From: Saccharina japonica | Lineage: Eukaryota; Sar; Phaeophyceae; Laminariales; Laminariaceae | Assembly: GCA_008828725.1 (NCBI GenBank) | Contig: MEHQ01001453.1 | Coordinates: forward strand, 124,001-188,000 | Length of the DNA: 64,000 nt | Reading direction: 5' to 3' | In this document: in pieces, positions 27,240 to 64,000 of the stretch | Layout of the letters: the number at the start of each line of letters is the position of its first letter | How positions within the stretch are numbered: position 1 is the stretch's first letter | The notes under the pieces: model-generated | The model's input: only the letters and a program-made list of their open reading frames with translations | Databases searched by the model: none | Told to the model about the DNA's origin: nothing | Position numbers and translations under genes: made by a program

Positions 27240-27350
27240 TCGCGGGTCGGGTCGAGTCGAGTCGGGTCGGATCGGATCGGATCGGGTCGGGTCGGGTCGA
27301 GTCGGGTTGGGTCGGGTCGGATCGGTCGGGTCGGGTCGGGTCGCGTTTGT
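27240..27350. repeat. (GGGTC)n pentanucleotide array
   Basis: GGGTC, GAGTC and GGATC five-base units in tandem, about 20 copies. Confidence 0.85.
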
Positions 27351-27562
27351 TTTTTCCGACCCTCGACCGGACCTATGTAACCCGCGAGGTTTGGCCCGGT
27401 ACACCCGTAAACATCCCTGAAACTTTGGAGGTTGAACGTTCCCCACCTACTGGGGCTCCTCGACTAAGAAGCTAGCCAATCAAATACTGGACACAGTGAG
27501 CGTTTGTTTTTCAACCATCTGTTGTTGGGGGGGAAGGTGTACGCCATCTGTTCTTGGGGGGG

Positions 27563-27720
27563 AAGGTGTACGCACATACATGGATGGCCCGCCGTAGATC
27601 GTATGACCGTAGACCCTTGCCTCCCTACAGATACCGGGGCAGAGCAACGTCGGGTTTTCACTGGCCGGGGCAGACATTGATGCTCGTTTACACCAAGCGC
27701 GAAGCGCCCGTGAGGTTGTT
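27563..27720 (-). repeat. Poly-C-ended dispersed repeat, copy 4
   Basis: Contains GTATGACCGTAGACCC, CGTCGGGTTTTCACTGG and CAAGCGCGAAGCGCC. Preceded by two GGGGGGGAAGGTGTACG units. Confidence 0.65.
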
Positions 27721-29860
27721 TGGGGAGTTGACGGGACGAGAAGGGCGGGCTTGCTTCGCTATTAAGGGCCCCGCTTGTTGTGAGGCGGGCTTTGTTTTCA
27801 TTGGATTACCGCGTTGAATGTTGGTGGTGGCGGGGGGGGTGCAGGGTGTAGGGTGCCGGGTCCCCCGAGCGAGAAACGCCTCTGGTTTGTTAGGTGCTGT
27901 ACCCCGCTACCACCGTAGTTTCACTCGCAGGGTGTGTCATTGCGGCATGAAAGTAACCAATCCGGCCGACAACAGTAGTAGTAGTACTACGCTCGGTGCT
28001 GCTGGGTTGAGTTGTTCCCATCCACGGCGTTCCACAGTTCGAGCCGAAGCCTTTGACACTGGCTGGAAGTTAGCTGTTTTGCCGCGACTCGGGAAAGGGG
28101 GGGATACGAACGGGGAGGTCGGTCGGGCACACGTATGTTTATGTTTTGGCATACAGAAGGCGGCCCTTTTTATGTATGGGATACCCCTACGGTAGCCCCC
28201 ATATAAAGGACCCTATGTGGTTGCGGTCGGGACTTGAGAGACCCCTTACATACGCCTTTGTCTCCGGTCAGATTTCGGGCTCCACTTAAGGCACACACCT
28301 AGGCCATAGAAAGCGGACAGCCTACTTCTACGTAGATCGTAAACGGAAGAGTGAACCCGGTCGTATATAGATAAGCATCTTTTATGAGGGGCGTGCTGAC
28401 TACGGGACGAAACAACAACGGCACAAGGGTAATATTTGGGAGATGGGGAGCACACGAGATCGTTTTTTATTCTGGCAGTCTAAATGTTGCGTTTTTCAAG
28501 CGAAAGACCAGCGGGCGCGTTCGCTCATATTAAGTGACCTGGGGGGCCCTTAATGGCCGTCGTATTTATGTCCACGATAACGGCCCTGTTTTTTTTTGTT
28601 TTCGTGGAGTGGGCGGAAACGATGTGCAGAAATTTGAGGTCCCATACACCTGGTATGTACCGTTTTTCATTACGACGGAGCCCCTTGACCCTTGTGGGGC
28701 TTGAGAGGCAAAAATCAACGGTAAAAGGTGTCGATTGCAGCAAAACGGGGTAAGACTCGTAGCGAGGTTGGAGGATGATATCATACAGTGGTTTGTGTTT
28801 TGAGTTACATTTCAAGGAGTCGCAGGGCAGGGCAGGGCAGGGCATGGCCGCAGGTTGATGTTTGCCTGCACTGCTGGACATACATGTTCTTTGCTCGTAT
28901 ATAGACGATTGATATATAGCACCAAGAACCGGCATCGTCTTTTTCGGGTGCTGTCTCGGGGGTCTCAAGAGCCTACGGTACTGATGTTCTCACCTTGCCA
29001 GCTTTGGTGTGAGGTGATGGCGGTGTTGCTCAAGACTTTGTAGGGCAAAGACTACATACACGGCATGCCCTCACGCCGCCGAAGGAAACACGCGTCGCTC
29101 GAGCGTTGAGAATGACGAATAATTACCCTTGTTTTTCATAGGGAGGGCGGAGGTGGGGGGGTCAGGGGTTGCTCGTGTAAACCTCGGGTATGATTTGTTT
29201 CACTGGCCCATCTTTGCCACTGACTGTGTTGGTATGCTATAGATTTTCGAAAAACAATATCAGGGGTTGCTCGTATACACCGGGTGGTACGTAAGTTTTG
29301 TTTTTTAACTGGAGCGCCTTGGCGGCCGTTTAAGGCTTGAAAACGGCCGACTGCGCGACATCAGACTAACCAACGGGGGGTTTGTGCCTGGATATATACA
29401 TATATTATGTAGCTTCTTGTATTGTAGTGCATGATTGATAGCGCGCGCGGGGGGGGGGGGCTATACGCTCTTGTTGTTTGGGGAGTCGAAGGTGAAAGAG
29501 AGCATGACGACTGACCAGATCTGATCGTAAGTGTGACTGACGGGGTCGAGAACGGTCTGTTGGAATCGGAATTCACGTGGTGGTTCGTCCGGCCTGTGAA
29601 GTGTGTCGGGTAATAATGCTCTGCTTGAAGGTGCAAACCCTCGTTGACCGTTTCATTTCGTGCATCGACGGCTTGTTTACTACACGCGACACACACAGCT
29701 ATAGGTAGATGTTGTCCTTTAGTTCAGTAAAAGTTTGATGGGAAGTTGGGACAACGTCTCGTTGGGAAGACAACATGTTTTCCGCAGTGGTAAGGATTTG
29801 ACCGTCAGAGCATAATACGTGTTTGGGTAGTTGCCTACGGTGGCGGTTGGTAATCCCCCG
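27721..29860. other. Intergenic stretch, nothing recognised
   Basis: Only short tracts are seen (GCAGG run at 28827-28845, G tract near 29447-29460). No gene is supported. Confidence 0.4.
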
Positions 29861-29861
29861 G

Positions 29862-29938
29862 CATCGTGGGGATGCCAGAGTCTATGGTCATACGACTAGG
29901 GCCATACGTGAAAATGAAATACCCCCCCCCCTCCTCTA
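29862..29938 (+). repeat. Poly-C-ended dispersed repeat, 3' fragment
   Basis: CAGAGTCTATGGTCATACGA then a (C)12 run. Confidence 0.6.
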
Positions 29939-30118
29939 TATGGGAAACTATTTGGTGGTGAAACATTAATAGTATCTAAAAGGTTATCGCAAGCCATGCA
30001 TGCATTTTATCGGGTGCACCTGAGTACACCCCCACCCGCCCCCCGCCTCGACATGGTATATAGAACTATTCGGTGGTGAAACGTTCATGATAATCAAAAA
30101 GGCTATCGCAGCCTGGAG
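29938..30118 (+). repeat. Two direct units with ACTATTTGGTGGTGAAAC
   Basis: 29938-30000 and 30055-30118 share CTATT(T/C)GGTGGTGAAAC and A/T-rich text then GGTTATCGCA. Confidence 0.6.
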
Positions 30119-30263
30119 CTACGTATGTATCTGATAGCACTCCATGCGAGAGAAGACGTATCGCGTGTCACTTCCCGCTCATACGGTGGTAGCAGGACAT
30201 CACGCCTCCCTGTGTCTACTATCGGAAATCAGTGCTCCTCTTGTGAATCGCTGCTGCTGTGCT

Positions 30264-30768
30264 TGACGCGTGCTACGATAGAGGTAGTCCCAGTGACACT
30301 TTTCGGCCGAAATGTTTTCTTAATGACTTAGTAAAGCCTCCTTAACTCAAAATCGTCGGAAGTTTCCATTTTTGTGTTGACGTGTTTTTCGTTGTCTCGT
30401 TAGGCCATGGGATTGTTCACCGGGTGGCGCTTTTGGTTTCACCCGAAATCAGTTTTTGGGTGGGATATATATACATATATATTTTAGTATTATTTTTTTC
30501 CCATCTCATTCGTTATCTTCGCACTTCTTCCGTATTTTCCCCTCCCTAGTCGTAACTCAGATCCGAGGTCACACAGTAGGCTCCCCTCCCTCCTCCCCCA
30601 CACTCGTACGGTTCTTGCCTTGCATTTTTATCGCGAGAATATTTCAGCACTTTCTTCCCTCGTCAACTCTCGTCGATTTCTGGGTCGAGGTATAGAGGTC
30701 CTCAAGTGACCACCTTCAGAAAATGGCCTGTTTGCAGGTGCGCCTGCATGCAGGCTGCCGTAGCATGC
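30264..30768. mobile_element. GCTACGATAGAGGT MITE split by a SINE-like repeat
   Basis: Left part 30264-30450 (GACGCGTGCTACGATAGAGG, CTCCTTAACTCAAAATCGTC) and right part about 30690-30768 (TATAGAGGTCCTCAAGTGAC, GCCGTAGCATGCG) flank the 30480-30690 repeat. Confidence 0.7.
30480..30690 (-). repeat. SINE-like repeat inserted in a MITE
   Basis: The minus strand shows GACGAGGGAAGAAAG, ATGCAAGGCAAGAACCG, GGAGGAGGGAGGGGAG and GATCTGAGTTACGAC in family order. Confidence 0.7.
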
Positions 30769-31335
30769 GTTGCTTTGAGGGGACACCCGGGATTTCCAAT
30801 GACACGTGGATCACCGAACTACAGAGTAGTACGAGTAAAAGTGGATCGCTAAAAACGAAATGTGTGCTCCTGGATCGCCCGGCTAGTGGGCCCCAAACAA
30901 TCAACAGCCCGCTTGCTGGGCCGCCCGATAATGAAAGTGGGCCGGGTGGACATCAAATTTATGAGTCGAACACGCACGCTACGGTATGGGGTGCACTCCG
31001 TATTTAACATTTTCCCCGAGCCTTTCCACTTGATAGTAGTGTAGGAGCTCGATTCTTCAGGCAAAATCTGACCTTTGTGCAAAATGTTATTTCGTATAAA
31101 AGTGCACCTTTACCTTAAGCTACTACTGTAGTACGGGGTACCAGAGTAAATAGGAACCTACGGTGCGCCCAAAAACCTACTGTGCCAAGTATACGATAGT
31201 TACGTACACATTTTTACTAGTGCGGGGGACCATAGATATTATATCTATGTTTCGTTGTTATGTGTGTAAGAGTACGACTCTCTCCAGTCCCCAGCAAGAT
31301 GTAAGATGTACGTACAACAGCAACCCCAGGTACGA

Positions 31336-32050
31336 GGTACGAGCTGGGCCAGCCAAAAAAATGTTTTTAAAGCAGATTAGCCATGCCCCGACCAATTTAA
31401 CGAACTAGGACCTGGAATTTGGACACAGTAGTGTAGATCATGTACTAATCAACACACTTGCCGCCTGCCCTTTTTTTTTTTTTTCCCCTCGAGAGAGATA
31501 CGACGATCCAAAAATCGAAAAAAATTAAAAAGGGGCCAAATCCTCTTGGAAAAAAAAAAAATCAAAGAGGGCAGGCGGCAGGTATTTTTGCACGCACGGT
31601 TCAAAGACGTGGTGAAAAATTCAGAGTAAAACTCTCGAAATTGGTCGGGGCATGACGGAATTACCATTTTTTCCGTAATTACTTGACTTACATATGGAAT
31701 CGAGTTTTGGTCATATCTCTTGATGGGTGGCGAATTGGGCAACGAGACTTACATCGATCTTCTCCTTGTGTCTTCAGCATTGTCCCCACCAAATTTCATG
31801 TTGATCGAAAATGACATTTTTTATACGAAATTAGAATGAAAAAAATGTTGTTTTCGAGTTTTCGCGGATATCTCGGCGAGATCGAGTCGAGAAAAAAAAA
31901 TATATATAATTTTCAAGATACAAAAAAAAATTGCACAAGCACTGCTATGTCAGGGTTGGCGCTTCAAAATTTTGTAGCCTAATTCGCAGTGGTTCACGAG
32001 ATACTACTTTAGGAAGCTTTGTAGGTTTCTTGGCTGGCCCAGCTCGTACC
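31336..32050. mobile_element. 0.7-kb TIR element (GGTACGAGCTGGGCCAGCC)
   Basis: Perfect 19-bp terminal inverted repeats. No coding capacity. The left part also exists, inverted, at 2375-2520. A second inverted-repeat element is nested inside at 31459-31582. Confidence 0.8.
31459..31582. mobile_element. Nested inverted repeat with TGCCGCCTGCCC ends
   Basis: Starts TGCCGCCTGCCCTTTTT and ends GAGGGCAGGCGGCA, with an A/T-rich centre. Confidence 0.6.
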
Positions 32051-32169
32051 AGGTACATGTTATTGTATACCACGTATCGGACCTATGGTAGACACATAAA
32101 ACTACCGGTATATATTTTCCCATTTTTACCAACAATATTTGATCCTATTTACTATGGTCCCCCACAATA

Positions 32170-33076
32170 ACTATAGTAATCGTAGTTGGTCATGTTTACT
32201 ATGATGGTCCTCCGTAGTATATGATATGTACGTATCTATGCAAGTACTACTGTAGTAGCTAGCTGTGGATCATGATAGTGTTAGGTTCGACGTGTGAATG
32301 GAGGGTGTGAAATATCACGCTCCCCTTTCTTCACTCCTCTTGTGAAGCAGAACGCCCTGTCTGGCCCTACCAGCGCACAGCCATGTAGGTATGGCTCCTT
32401 GTTTGGGCTCTAAATTGGAATCAACCTGTCGTATACGGTACGTACAGTGAGCCGCGAACGGTACGTACCGTGAAGCGCATGATGCTGTGTATATATGTGA
32501 ATGTGTCCCTTCGGGCAGTGCCCCCTCTGGCTTCGTACCAACACCTTGACTGGGTGTTTCAAACGACCACTGGAGGCCGTTCCCGGTTGACGGTCCCCCG
32601 CGCAACGGCCGGACCTGGCAGGGCATCAATCAATCTAGATGTCAATCTAGGAAAACTTGAATCAAATATATGTTCTCCATAAATAGATGCTTTGTAAAAC
32701 CCGTTCTGACCCTTCGAACAAAAAACGCTTCAGCCTCGCCTAAAAGCTGTCAGTAAGAATATCATATCGAGCTAATATATACTGGTATGCAAGGCTTTCC
32801 TGCGGAGTGGTCATAGTAAGGGCGACGCCAGAAATCCGGGTTACCTCGACCGCAGCAGAGCATCAACACAACGCACAGCAGCAGCAGCAGCAAAACAACG
32901 ACAGCAGCAGCCGCAGTATACTGGTATATATATTATAGCCGGTAACGCGCAGTAACTGCGAGCCCTGACTCCCGCAATTGGACGGACACCTGCGGCCTGT
33001 GGCAGTGGCAGCGCTCTACAGTAGAGATGTCTGTTTTGAGTCCTCTGTCGCGTGAACCAAAAGGGCATGCCGTCAT
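32170..33076. other. Intergenic stretch, nothing recognised
   Basis: A (CAG)n-like run at 32870-32910 is the only structure seen. Confidence 0.4.
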
Positions 33077-33189
33077 TTAACCCATTCAGGACTGAAAAAC
33101 ATGCTCCACACGAATTCCAAGTAGTTTGTCCCCAAATTCGTGGGACTTCTGTAGTTTTTAAGGACTACCTGGTAGCTCTTAAAGGGTTG
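33077..33189. mobile_element. Hairpin MITE, copy 5
   Basis: TTTAACCCATTCAGGACTG and CTTAAAGGGTTGA are inverted. The centre has TTCCAAGTAGTTTGTCCCCA. Confidence 0.65.
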
Positions 33190-33265
33190 AGACGGGTTTT
33201 ACAACCAGGCGGGGAGCAAGACGACTCCCGTACACCACCACCAGGGATTGGAGATCTCGTCACAA

Positions 33266-33562
33266 CGAGCATGTCGAGACATTAATTATGTTCTTGGAGC
33301 AGCACAAGTCAAGTTGCGAGGCACATATGTATGTACACACATACACGAATTTGAAGGACTCTGCTCTATTTCGGCTGTTGGATGGGCCATGGCGAGCACT
33401 CGCCACAACGCCTACGCCGTACGGTTGGACGAGACATGCATGATGTTCTTGCAGCAGCAAAAGTCAAGTTGGGAGGCACATATATACACAATCACATGGA
33501 TTTCAAGGGCTCCGTTTTATCCCGGTTATTGTGGGCCGCGGCTATATAGCACTCGCCCCGCC
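33266..33562 (+). repeat. Two tandem ~160-bp units
   Basis: ATGTTCTTG(G/C)AGCAGCA, AAGTCAAGTTG, GAGGCACATAT and GCACTCGCC recur in order in 33266-33405 and 33428-33562. Confidence 0.75.
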
Positions 33563-33699
33563 TACAGGTTGGACATGATCTCAAGGATAATAAGGTAACA
33601 CATACCAACGGGTCAATGCATAGAAACGAGATGGAGCTCCGCAGGCGTCGTCCCTACGTACAATACAACTAAAAGGTACAGTACTGGTGTACGAAGTAC

Positions 33700-33995
33700 T
33701 ACTTAAGTGCTACTACAGTATTTATACAGTAGTTGCTGCTACAATTACCCCTGCAGCACTACTGCCACTGCCACTGCTACTGTTTGTTACTGCTACTGCT
33801 ACTGCAGTACCGCTGCTTCTACTGCTACTGTCACCACTAGTTTTGCTGTACTATTACTGCTGCTACAACAGTACAAATACTGCTAATACAATACTACTAC
33901 GACAGTACTACTGCTGTACAGTAGTACTGCTACTACAGTACCACTACTATTGCAGTAGTGTTACGACAGCACTGCTACTGCTGCTATTAATAGAC
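33700..33995 (+). repeat. Irregular CTG/CTA/CAG triplet region
   Basis: Mixed triplets with many TACTGCTGTA and TACAGTAG words. No reading frame is convincing. Confidence 0.6.
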
Positions 33996-34000
33996 ACCAC

Positions 34001-34469
34001 GGACAGATAGCAGAAGAAGCCATTGATGAATACATCGAAGCCTTTCCCTCCTACTCGAGACGCACGCGCTCGCGCTCCGCATCAGCCCAATATCCCCCCC
34101 ACTTGGCTCCCATGTGCGACGCGTTGTTCACAGTGCAAGTCAACACCATGTCTGCGAATTCCCCCCCTCCCCCCTCTCCCTCCTCCGCCCCCCATCCCCC
34201 TCAATGTTTCCTGCCCGCACCAGTAGTCATGTAGCTAAGAATGGCTATAATGTTCCTTGGGGAGCGGGAACTATAGATCTCGACCCCAGCATCAAGGCCT
34301 GTGGTATCCAATGCGGTCACGATACCCCCCCCCCTGGCCCCTTCCTGGTCGTCCTTACCCGTTTTCACATAGAGCCAAGATCATGAATGTTCTCCACATA
34401 CATGTAAGCTCAGCAAGATATACCTTGCTTGGGGTGATAGGCGGGAGCATTAATCATCGTGCTTGAGTA
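34001..34469. other. 3' flank of gene 2
   Basis: C-rich blocks near 34160-34200 and 34325. No clear poly-A signal was found on the minus strand. Confidence 0.4.
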
Positions 34470-59123
<24,654 letters not shown>

Positions 59124-60957
59124 GGTGGTCTGGTCGAGTCGGAGGAGCGCCGCTCACCAGGGTGTAGACGTAGACTGGGCAATGCACGTAGCGTCGACTT
59201 AGTCCGATCGACGAGTGGACCCGTCACGCAACCACGCACGGCAGGAATGGAAGCATGTATGATATGTGCGGTGGGATAGACCAGAACGAACGATGCATGG
59301 TATATGAAACGATCCAAACATGCGGTGGAATAAAAACTGTAGCGGGCGAGCGCATGTATGTCGGTCTGAGACGATCTTGTAACTAACATGTTGTGGGATT
59401 GACCGCCGTACATAGCGATCGATGTATGTACGGAACGATCGCAATAAACAGTACCTGCATGGAACGATCCACACCCAAATATGGTGAGCAAGCAAAGTAG
59501 CATTGTTAAAAGATCCAAACACCGACTTTATACTCTTTCTTCTGGTGTTGGATCCAAACCGTCATTTTTTTTTGCAGTTGCACCGCTACTACTGCTGTAC
59601 GTAACGTACGAAGTACGAGGTACCTGGGGTATAGGTTTATAAAGCGATACATATCATACGTCCATGTGTTAGTTGAAACTACCATTTTTTCATGAACTGC
59701 AGTAGACAGACGGCCACGACTCACGACTCCGCCCGTGGAGCTAGATGCTGTAGTATCGAACGTTGATTGAGCAGACTACTACAGTACCAAGTACCACGCC
59801 GCTCCGCCATTCTGTACGGCGGGTACTACGACGTATGCTGTGTGGCAGGCGAGAGGCGAGATTGAGGACTATTAATAGTCAGGTGGTTTTGCACGCAACC
59901 GCGTTGGGTATGGGTGGTTTTACAGCGGTACTCTGCAAGTACTGTAGTAAATCTGGCACCAGGTATACTTCGTACCGGTGATATACCGGTACATTTCAAG
60001 CACACATCAGACATATCAGGATTCTACAGATCACCTACTCCTCCTACAGTAACTGTAGACCCAAACCTCCCGTTAGAATGTACATCGTTGTATGGCGAAC
60101 TGCAATAATCTACAGATAGATCGAATCCACGAAACGTGCGTTAGATCGTGTGGATAGATGGTCAGGCTCGCACCCGGCAATATGCATACAGACCATACCG
60201 ATCAGGAATGTATGTTCCCCTGAAATATCTAGGTCGTCAAGTAGTGGGGATCGGCGTGTAGTATCTGTCCGGTGAGACTGTATGACAGATCTGCTTTATC
60301 CTGTACTCAGCGGATTCGGGGGGTCCTCAGGTCCATGCACTGACCAAAGCCAAGCCTTTGCACAGCATATTGTATCATACTACCACCTCAAACCCCGAAG
60401 ATCTACTGCATGTACGTGTTGTTTTCTTGGTACGAAAGACGGCCCCCGCACCGGGGTTACGGAACGTGATAAGCATGCTCCGTCCGCCACTTCGTTATGA
60501 CTTTCATTGGGGCAATGTTTCCGGTGTTTCATTTGTAGACCGACATGTGTTGTTGTACTGCGTAGCAGGTGCGTTACGTTGACGATACCGTCGATGTTGC
60601 CGTCATTTTGTTGCCGTTTTCGATTCGGCTATTACCTATCCAGTTACCGCTATCGTTCGTATTGCTATACCGTTTCCGTTACTGATAGTATTGTTTCTTG
60701 TCGCCGATTAGTGTATCGCTACTGTACCATTCTTGCCGTTTCGCTTTTGTTACCGTTCCCGTTACCGATACCGATATACCGACTCTTGCACGAGCGATTG
60801 TTGCTCGCCCGGATACGGGTGAGACGCGTAGCTCAAGGCGCAGGGCTCCCTTGAAGCCGAAAGTTGGCTCAGACTGCTTGTAAGTATGTCGGCGATCGAT
60901 TCTCGCTGGGCACGGTATACGCGCGATATGCGCGTCAGTTTTTTTGCACGGATCTAC
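59124..60957. other. Upstream region of gene 2
   Basis: No convincing core promoter. Between 59190 and 59520 the words GAACGATC and ACATG(C/T)GGTGG recur several times, like a decayed minisatellite. 60600-60790 is rich in CCGTTACCG and GATACCG. Confidence 0.4.
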
Positions 60958-61302
60958 ATTATTTGACTTTTTCGTGGCACGTGTCGCGACATGCCACGAC
61001 ACGCGACGGATGCTGCCGCGGCACGCCGCGACACGTGCCGCGGCATTTCGCGACATGCCGCGGCATGTCGCGACAAGCCGTGACACTTAGGGATAGGGTT
61101 AGGTTATGGTTGTCAACACTCGCCGCGACACTCGCCGCAACACTCGCCGCGACACGCCGTGGGCTGGCGCGATATGCCGTGACATTCCGCGGCGTGTCGC
61201 GACATGTCGCGACATGTCGCAACACGTGTCGCGACACGCCGCGGAATGTCGCGGCATGTCACGACACGTGTCGCGACACGTGCAACGAAAAAGTCAAATA
61301 AT
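60958..61302. mobile_element. 345-bp palindromic element of CGCGACATGTCGCG words
   Basis: Inverted ends ATTATTTGACTTTTTCGT. The arms are dense in nested palindromes (GTCGCGACATG, GCCGCGGCATGT). The centre (about 61085-61105) is unpaired. Confidence 0.8.
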
Positions 61303-62465
61303 ATACATCCCTCGTTTTGGGGGGCGTGATGCCGTGGGTTTGAGCCTCTTTCAACCCGGGGTCAGACAGACAGACAGTCAGGTTTGGAGTTTTCGATTTA
61401 GATAACCCTAGGTTGACACCTAGGGAAGTACCAGTTAAGTTCGTTACCGCTACCCCCGCCGCCGTTTGTGTTACCGCAGCAGTGGTGGCGTTTGGAGAGT
61501 CGGGTTGTCGATTTGTGTCTACGGAGCTTGTTGTACAACGTGCTCTGTGGGTCATTATATACGAGTCCACAGTCGTTATCGGCGTTGGGTGGCCTCTATG
61601 ATACGGCAGCAAAGAGGGGAGAGGGGCTAAAATAAAGAATGTAGTGGTACCCTGCCGAGCCGATACCTGCCGCAGTCGTTATCGGCGTAGAGGGTGATGG
61701 TCTTGCAACAAAATAACTCAATTTTTGCCAGCAGCCTTCCTATGATACGAAGCACTATGATACAGCATACGAAAGAGATGAGATGGATAGCTATCTACGA
61801 GTACGAGCTATCTACAGCATACGTATCATACGTGCCGAGCAATGAGTCATGATTATAATCAATAATATAATCATGTGCAATAATCAAGGTTTGGTGATGA
61901 TTATTCGTTCTCATCAAGCGTGAAAACGAACAATCACCACGTACATATTGCTTTACTTACTCTTGGAAAAAGAGACCTTGGTATTTAATCGAGTGAATAA
62001 CGATCGAAAAGCGGTAAAAAAAGCGGCGACAGATAACCACGGTCAGATAATCACGGTCGAATAACTGGGGTCAAATAACCACGGTCAAGAAAAGAAAGAG
62101 GTATTTCAGAGCCGAAACAGAAACTAAACCCTACGGGTTTAGAATAGAACCAAATCTTGTTAGTAAAAAAAGGCAAATGTATCGGTGTTCGTCTCTGCCG
62201 TAGGTTCGTGTCCTGAAATTGAAGTGTCACATATACTGCCACATAATACGGTAGGGTGAGAACATGGTTTTTCTGCGGCTCCTCTCTTGATTATAGTACA
62301 GGATCTGCAAGACGTGAACCTCTTCGCCCCTGTCAGGGCAAGTGGAGTGATCGCATCACGCAGCGTGTGTAAATCGTAAGATCGTAAGGCACCCACGAGG
62401 CAGATACATACGAAGCACATTATGCCGTCTCTGAAAGTGGCCACACAAGAAATCAAAGCAGTTCA
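61303..62465. other. Intergenic stretch, nothing recognised
   Basis: CAGTCGTTATCGGCGT occurs twice (61569, 61674). No gene seen. Confidence 0.35.
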
Positions 62466-62715
62466 TTGAAGGCTGTTATCCATATGCAAGTCCGCCTCAC
62501 AAGCGGTTCTTAGTATAATAGGATGCAAAAGCTCACCCTTCATGCGACTCGCCCTAACACCTCACGGCGCTTCGCGCTGGTGCAATCAATGTCCGCCCGG
62601 CAGGTGAAAACCCGACGTGCTCCGTCCCAATTTTGTACGGGAGCGAGGGTCCATGGTCATACTACTACGGCAATGCACGACATGCGGCTAACGAGTACAC
62701 CCCCCCCCCCCTGCC
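62466..62715 (+). repeat. Poly-C-ended dispersed repeat, near-complete
   Basis: ATCCATATGCAAGTCCGCCT through CTCACGGCGCTTCGCGCTGG to ACGAGTACACCCCCCCCCCC, in sense orientation. Confidence 0.8.
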
Positions 62716-62814
62716 GCCTGGGCTCTCGAGAAGAGGACTGTGGGGTTTGAAAAAACGTGCGCCCCTGCATTTCTTGTTCTTTCACCCTTCCCCCACTCCA
62801 TTGGTTATATCTGC

Positions 62815-62880
62815 CTATGTTCTCTCTCTCCCCCTTGCAATAGTCGTAACCCAGATCCGGGGTCACTAAAGTAGGCTCTG
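62815..62880 (-). repeat. SINE-like repeat, 3' fragment
   Basis: GTCGTAACCCAGATCCGGGG and GTAGGCTCT on the plus strand match the complement of the family tail. Confidence 0.5.
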
Positions 62881-63679
62881 AGGGTTAATGAAGCCTAACC
62901 CTCACCCAACGACCACTGCACTGAGCCAAAACCGAAAAAAAAAAAAAATGCCTGTGCACTACTCGGTCCAAAATCGGCGACCGAAATGCGGGTAGCTGAT
63001 AAACAAAAATCAACGATGAGTACAGGAAGCCAACTAAAACCAACAACCAGCGAAGGTAATAGCCATCTAAAAGTGAAACAAAAAATCAAGCCAAGAGGCG
63101 ATTAATAATCAAAATAAACGATCGAAACAGGGACCCCCTAAAAAAAAACGATCAGTACACGCAGCAAAACCCAAATAAAAGCCGGGTACATAATGGCCAC
63201 CCAAAAAGCAACGGAAAATAAACGAATAGCCTGGTACATGGCACCTGATACTCGTATCTATTAACACATACCGTACCAAGACTCGGTAATGTATTACCAA
63301 GGGCCCTCCACAACTACCGAGTAATTATGTCAAGGTTGACACTAAATCGTTACTTCTACGCAGCGACATCAGTTCACCAAGTGACAATCATGCCTCATGC
63401 CAGAAAAGAAAGAGACAATACTTGTGAACGTAGCTAGAGACTGTGAGACGGACAAACGCACACGACCAAAAGTAATCGTAAAACGAGTCGAGGGAGGCAA
63501 ACGAAATACCAACGCACTGCGTACCAAAACACACACACTAAAAGAAAAAAAGAAAAGACAAACACGTCCCAGAAAGTTTCCAAGGTCAGTCAGTCTTGGT
63601 GTGACCTCGTCTAGGAAAAGCCTCTTTTCCGAAGACTACGTTTCCGAAAAAACACTTTTAGTAGAGGAGGCAAGTCGAA
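62881..63679. other. Intergenic stretch, nothing recognised
   Basis: A-rich sequence with no gene or repeat I can define. Confidence 0.35.
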
Positions 63680-63695
63680 GGGGGGGGGGGGGGGG
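63680..63695. repeat. Poly-G tract
   Basis: 16 consecutive G. Confidence 0.9.
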
Positions 63696-63809
63696 TTGTG
63701 GCAGTATAAGCAAGACAACTTTATGTAAAAAGCTGGAAAAAAGATAGAAAAAAAAACGAGCTGTGAGATCGCGAGAGAATTATTGCGAACAAAAAAACTC
63801 ATGTATGTT

Positions 63810-63926
63810 ATTACGGAGGACCATGAATAAATAGGACCAAATGTTGTTAGTCAAAATAAGCAAATAGTTTAGGCATTTTGTGTATACCTCAAGTCCTATT
63901 TACTGTTTACTATGGTCCCCCGTAAT
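63810..63926. mobile_element. ATTACGGGGGACCATAGTAA MITE, clean copy
   Basis: 117 bp, ATTACGGAGGACCATGAATA to TTACTATGGTCCCCCGTAAT. A second, cut-off copy starts at about 63940. Confidence 0.85.
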
Positions 63927-64000
63927 GCATACTATCACACGGAGGACAGTAGTAAATAGAAACCCACGGTACACAAAAAAAAGTACATATTTCCCTATTA

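Larger units (their letters stand above)
31131..32168. mobile_element. ATTACGGGGGACCATAGTAA MITE split by a 0.7-kb element
   Basis: Left part TACGGGGTACCAGAGTAAAT at 31134 and right part GATCCTATTTACTATGGTCC at about 32140 flank the 31336-32050 element. Both ends are diverged. Confidence 0.5.

Noticed and set aside
61081..61110. Telomere-like TTAGGG / GGTTAGG words
   Set aside because: Only two or three degenerate units in the centre of a palindromic element.

Overview
This is nuclear DNA from a eukaryote with a large, repeat-packed genome. The only genes I can support are two members of one family, both exostosin/EXT-like glycosyltransferases (GT47), split by spliceosomal introns of about 1.2 to 12 kb with GT..AG ends. 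No bacterial-style operon, rRNA gene or intact tRNA gene is visible. Multi-exon GT47 genes with a secretory leader in very repeat-rich DNA fit a stramenopile alga, for example a brown alga. That assignment is an inference made without a database search.

Layout. Positions 1-8782 are transposon debris: TIR elements with 7-9 bp target duplications, foldbacks and a dispersed TATA-plus-ATG cassette. Gene 1 (plus strand, 8783-24909) has 4 exons and encodes about 415 residues. Its first intron (12.3 kb) holds SINE-like copies, a (CTA)n satellite with interspersed 95-bp units, and hairpin MITEs. Between the two 3' ends (24910-34469) lie minisatellites, MITEs and a nested 0.7-kb TIR element. Gene 2 (minus strand, 34470-59123) has 7 exons and encodes about 540 residues. 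Its introns hold more than ten copies of a ~250-bp palindromic MITE, a 2.3-kb CAATT-rich TIR element nested in one of them, pentanucleotide arrays, a poly-C tract with an assembly gap, CTTCCATGGAAG clusters, and a 687-bp inverted repeat inside (TAG)n. Positions 59124-64000 are upstream of gene 2 and hold further repeats.

The two genes lie tail to tail and are paralogues. Every gene 1 intron has a gene 2 counterpart at the same codon and phase, and gene 2 has three extra introns. Splice sites were set by aligning the two genes to each other, so the models support one another. Both proteins are predicted to act in the ER/Golgi lumen, building a cell-wall or matrix polysaccharide. Donor and acceptor sugars cannot be read from the sequence.

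I found no new multi-gene system. The most unusual signals are in the non-coding DNA: the 9-mer TACC(A/T)GGTA occurring at least 17 times where about 0.5 is expected, repeats that end in poly-C, a dispersed promoter/start-codon cassette, and partial-exon tandem duplications in both paralogues. All coordinates and copy counts come from reading by eye, so repeat edges may be off by a few bases.
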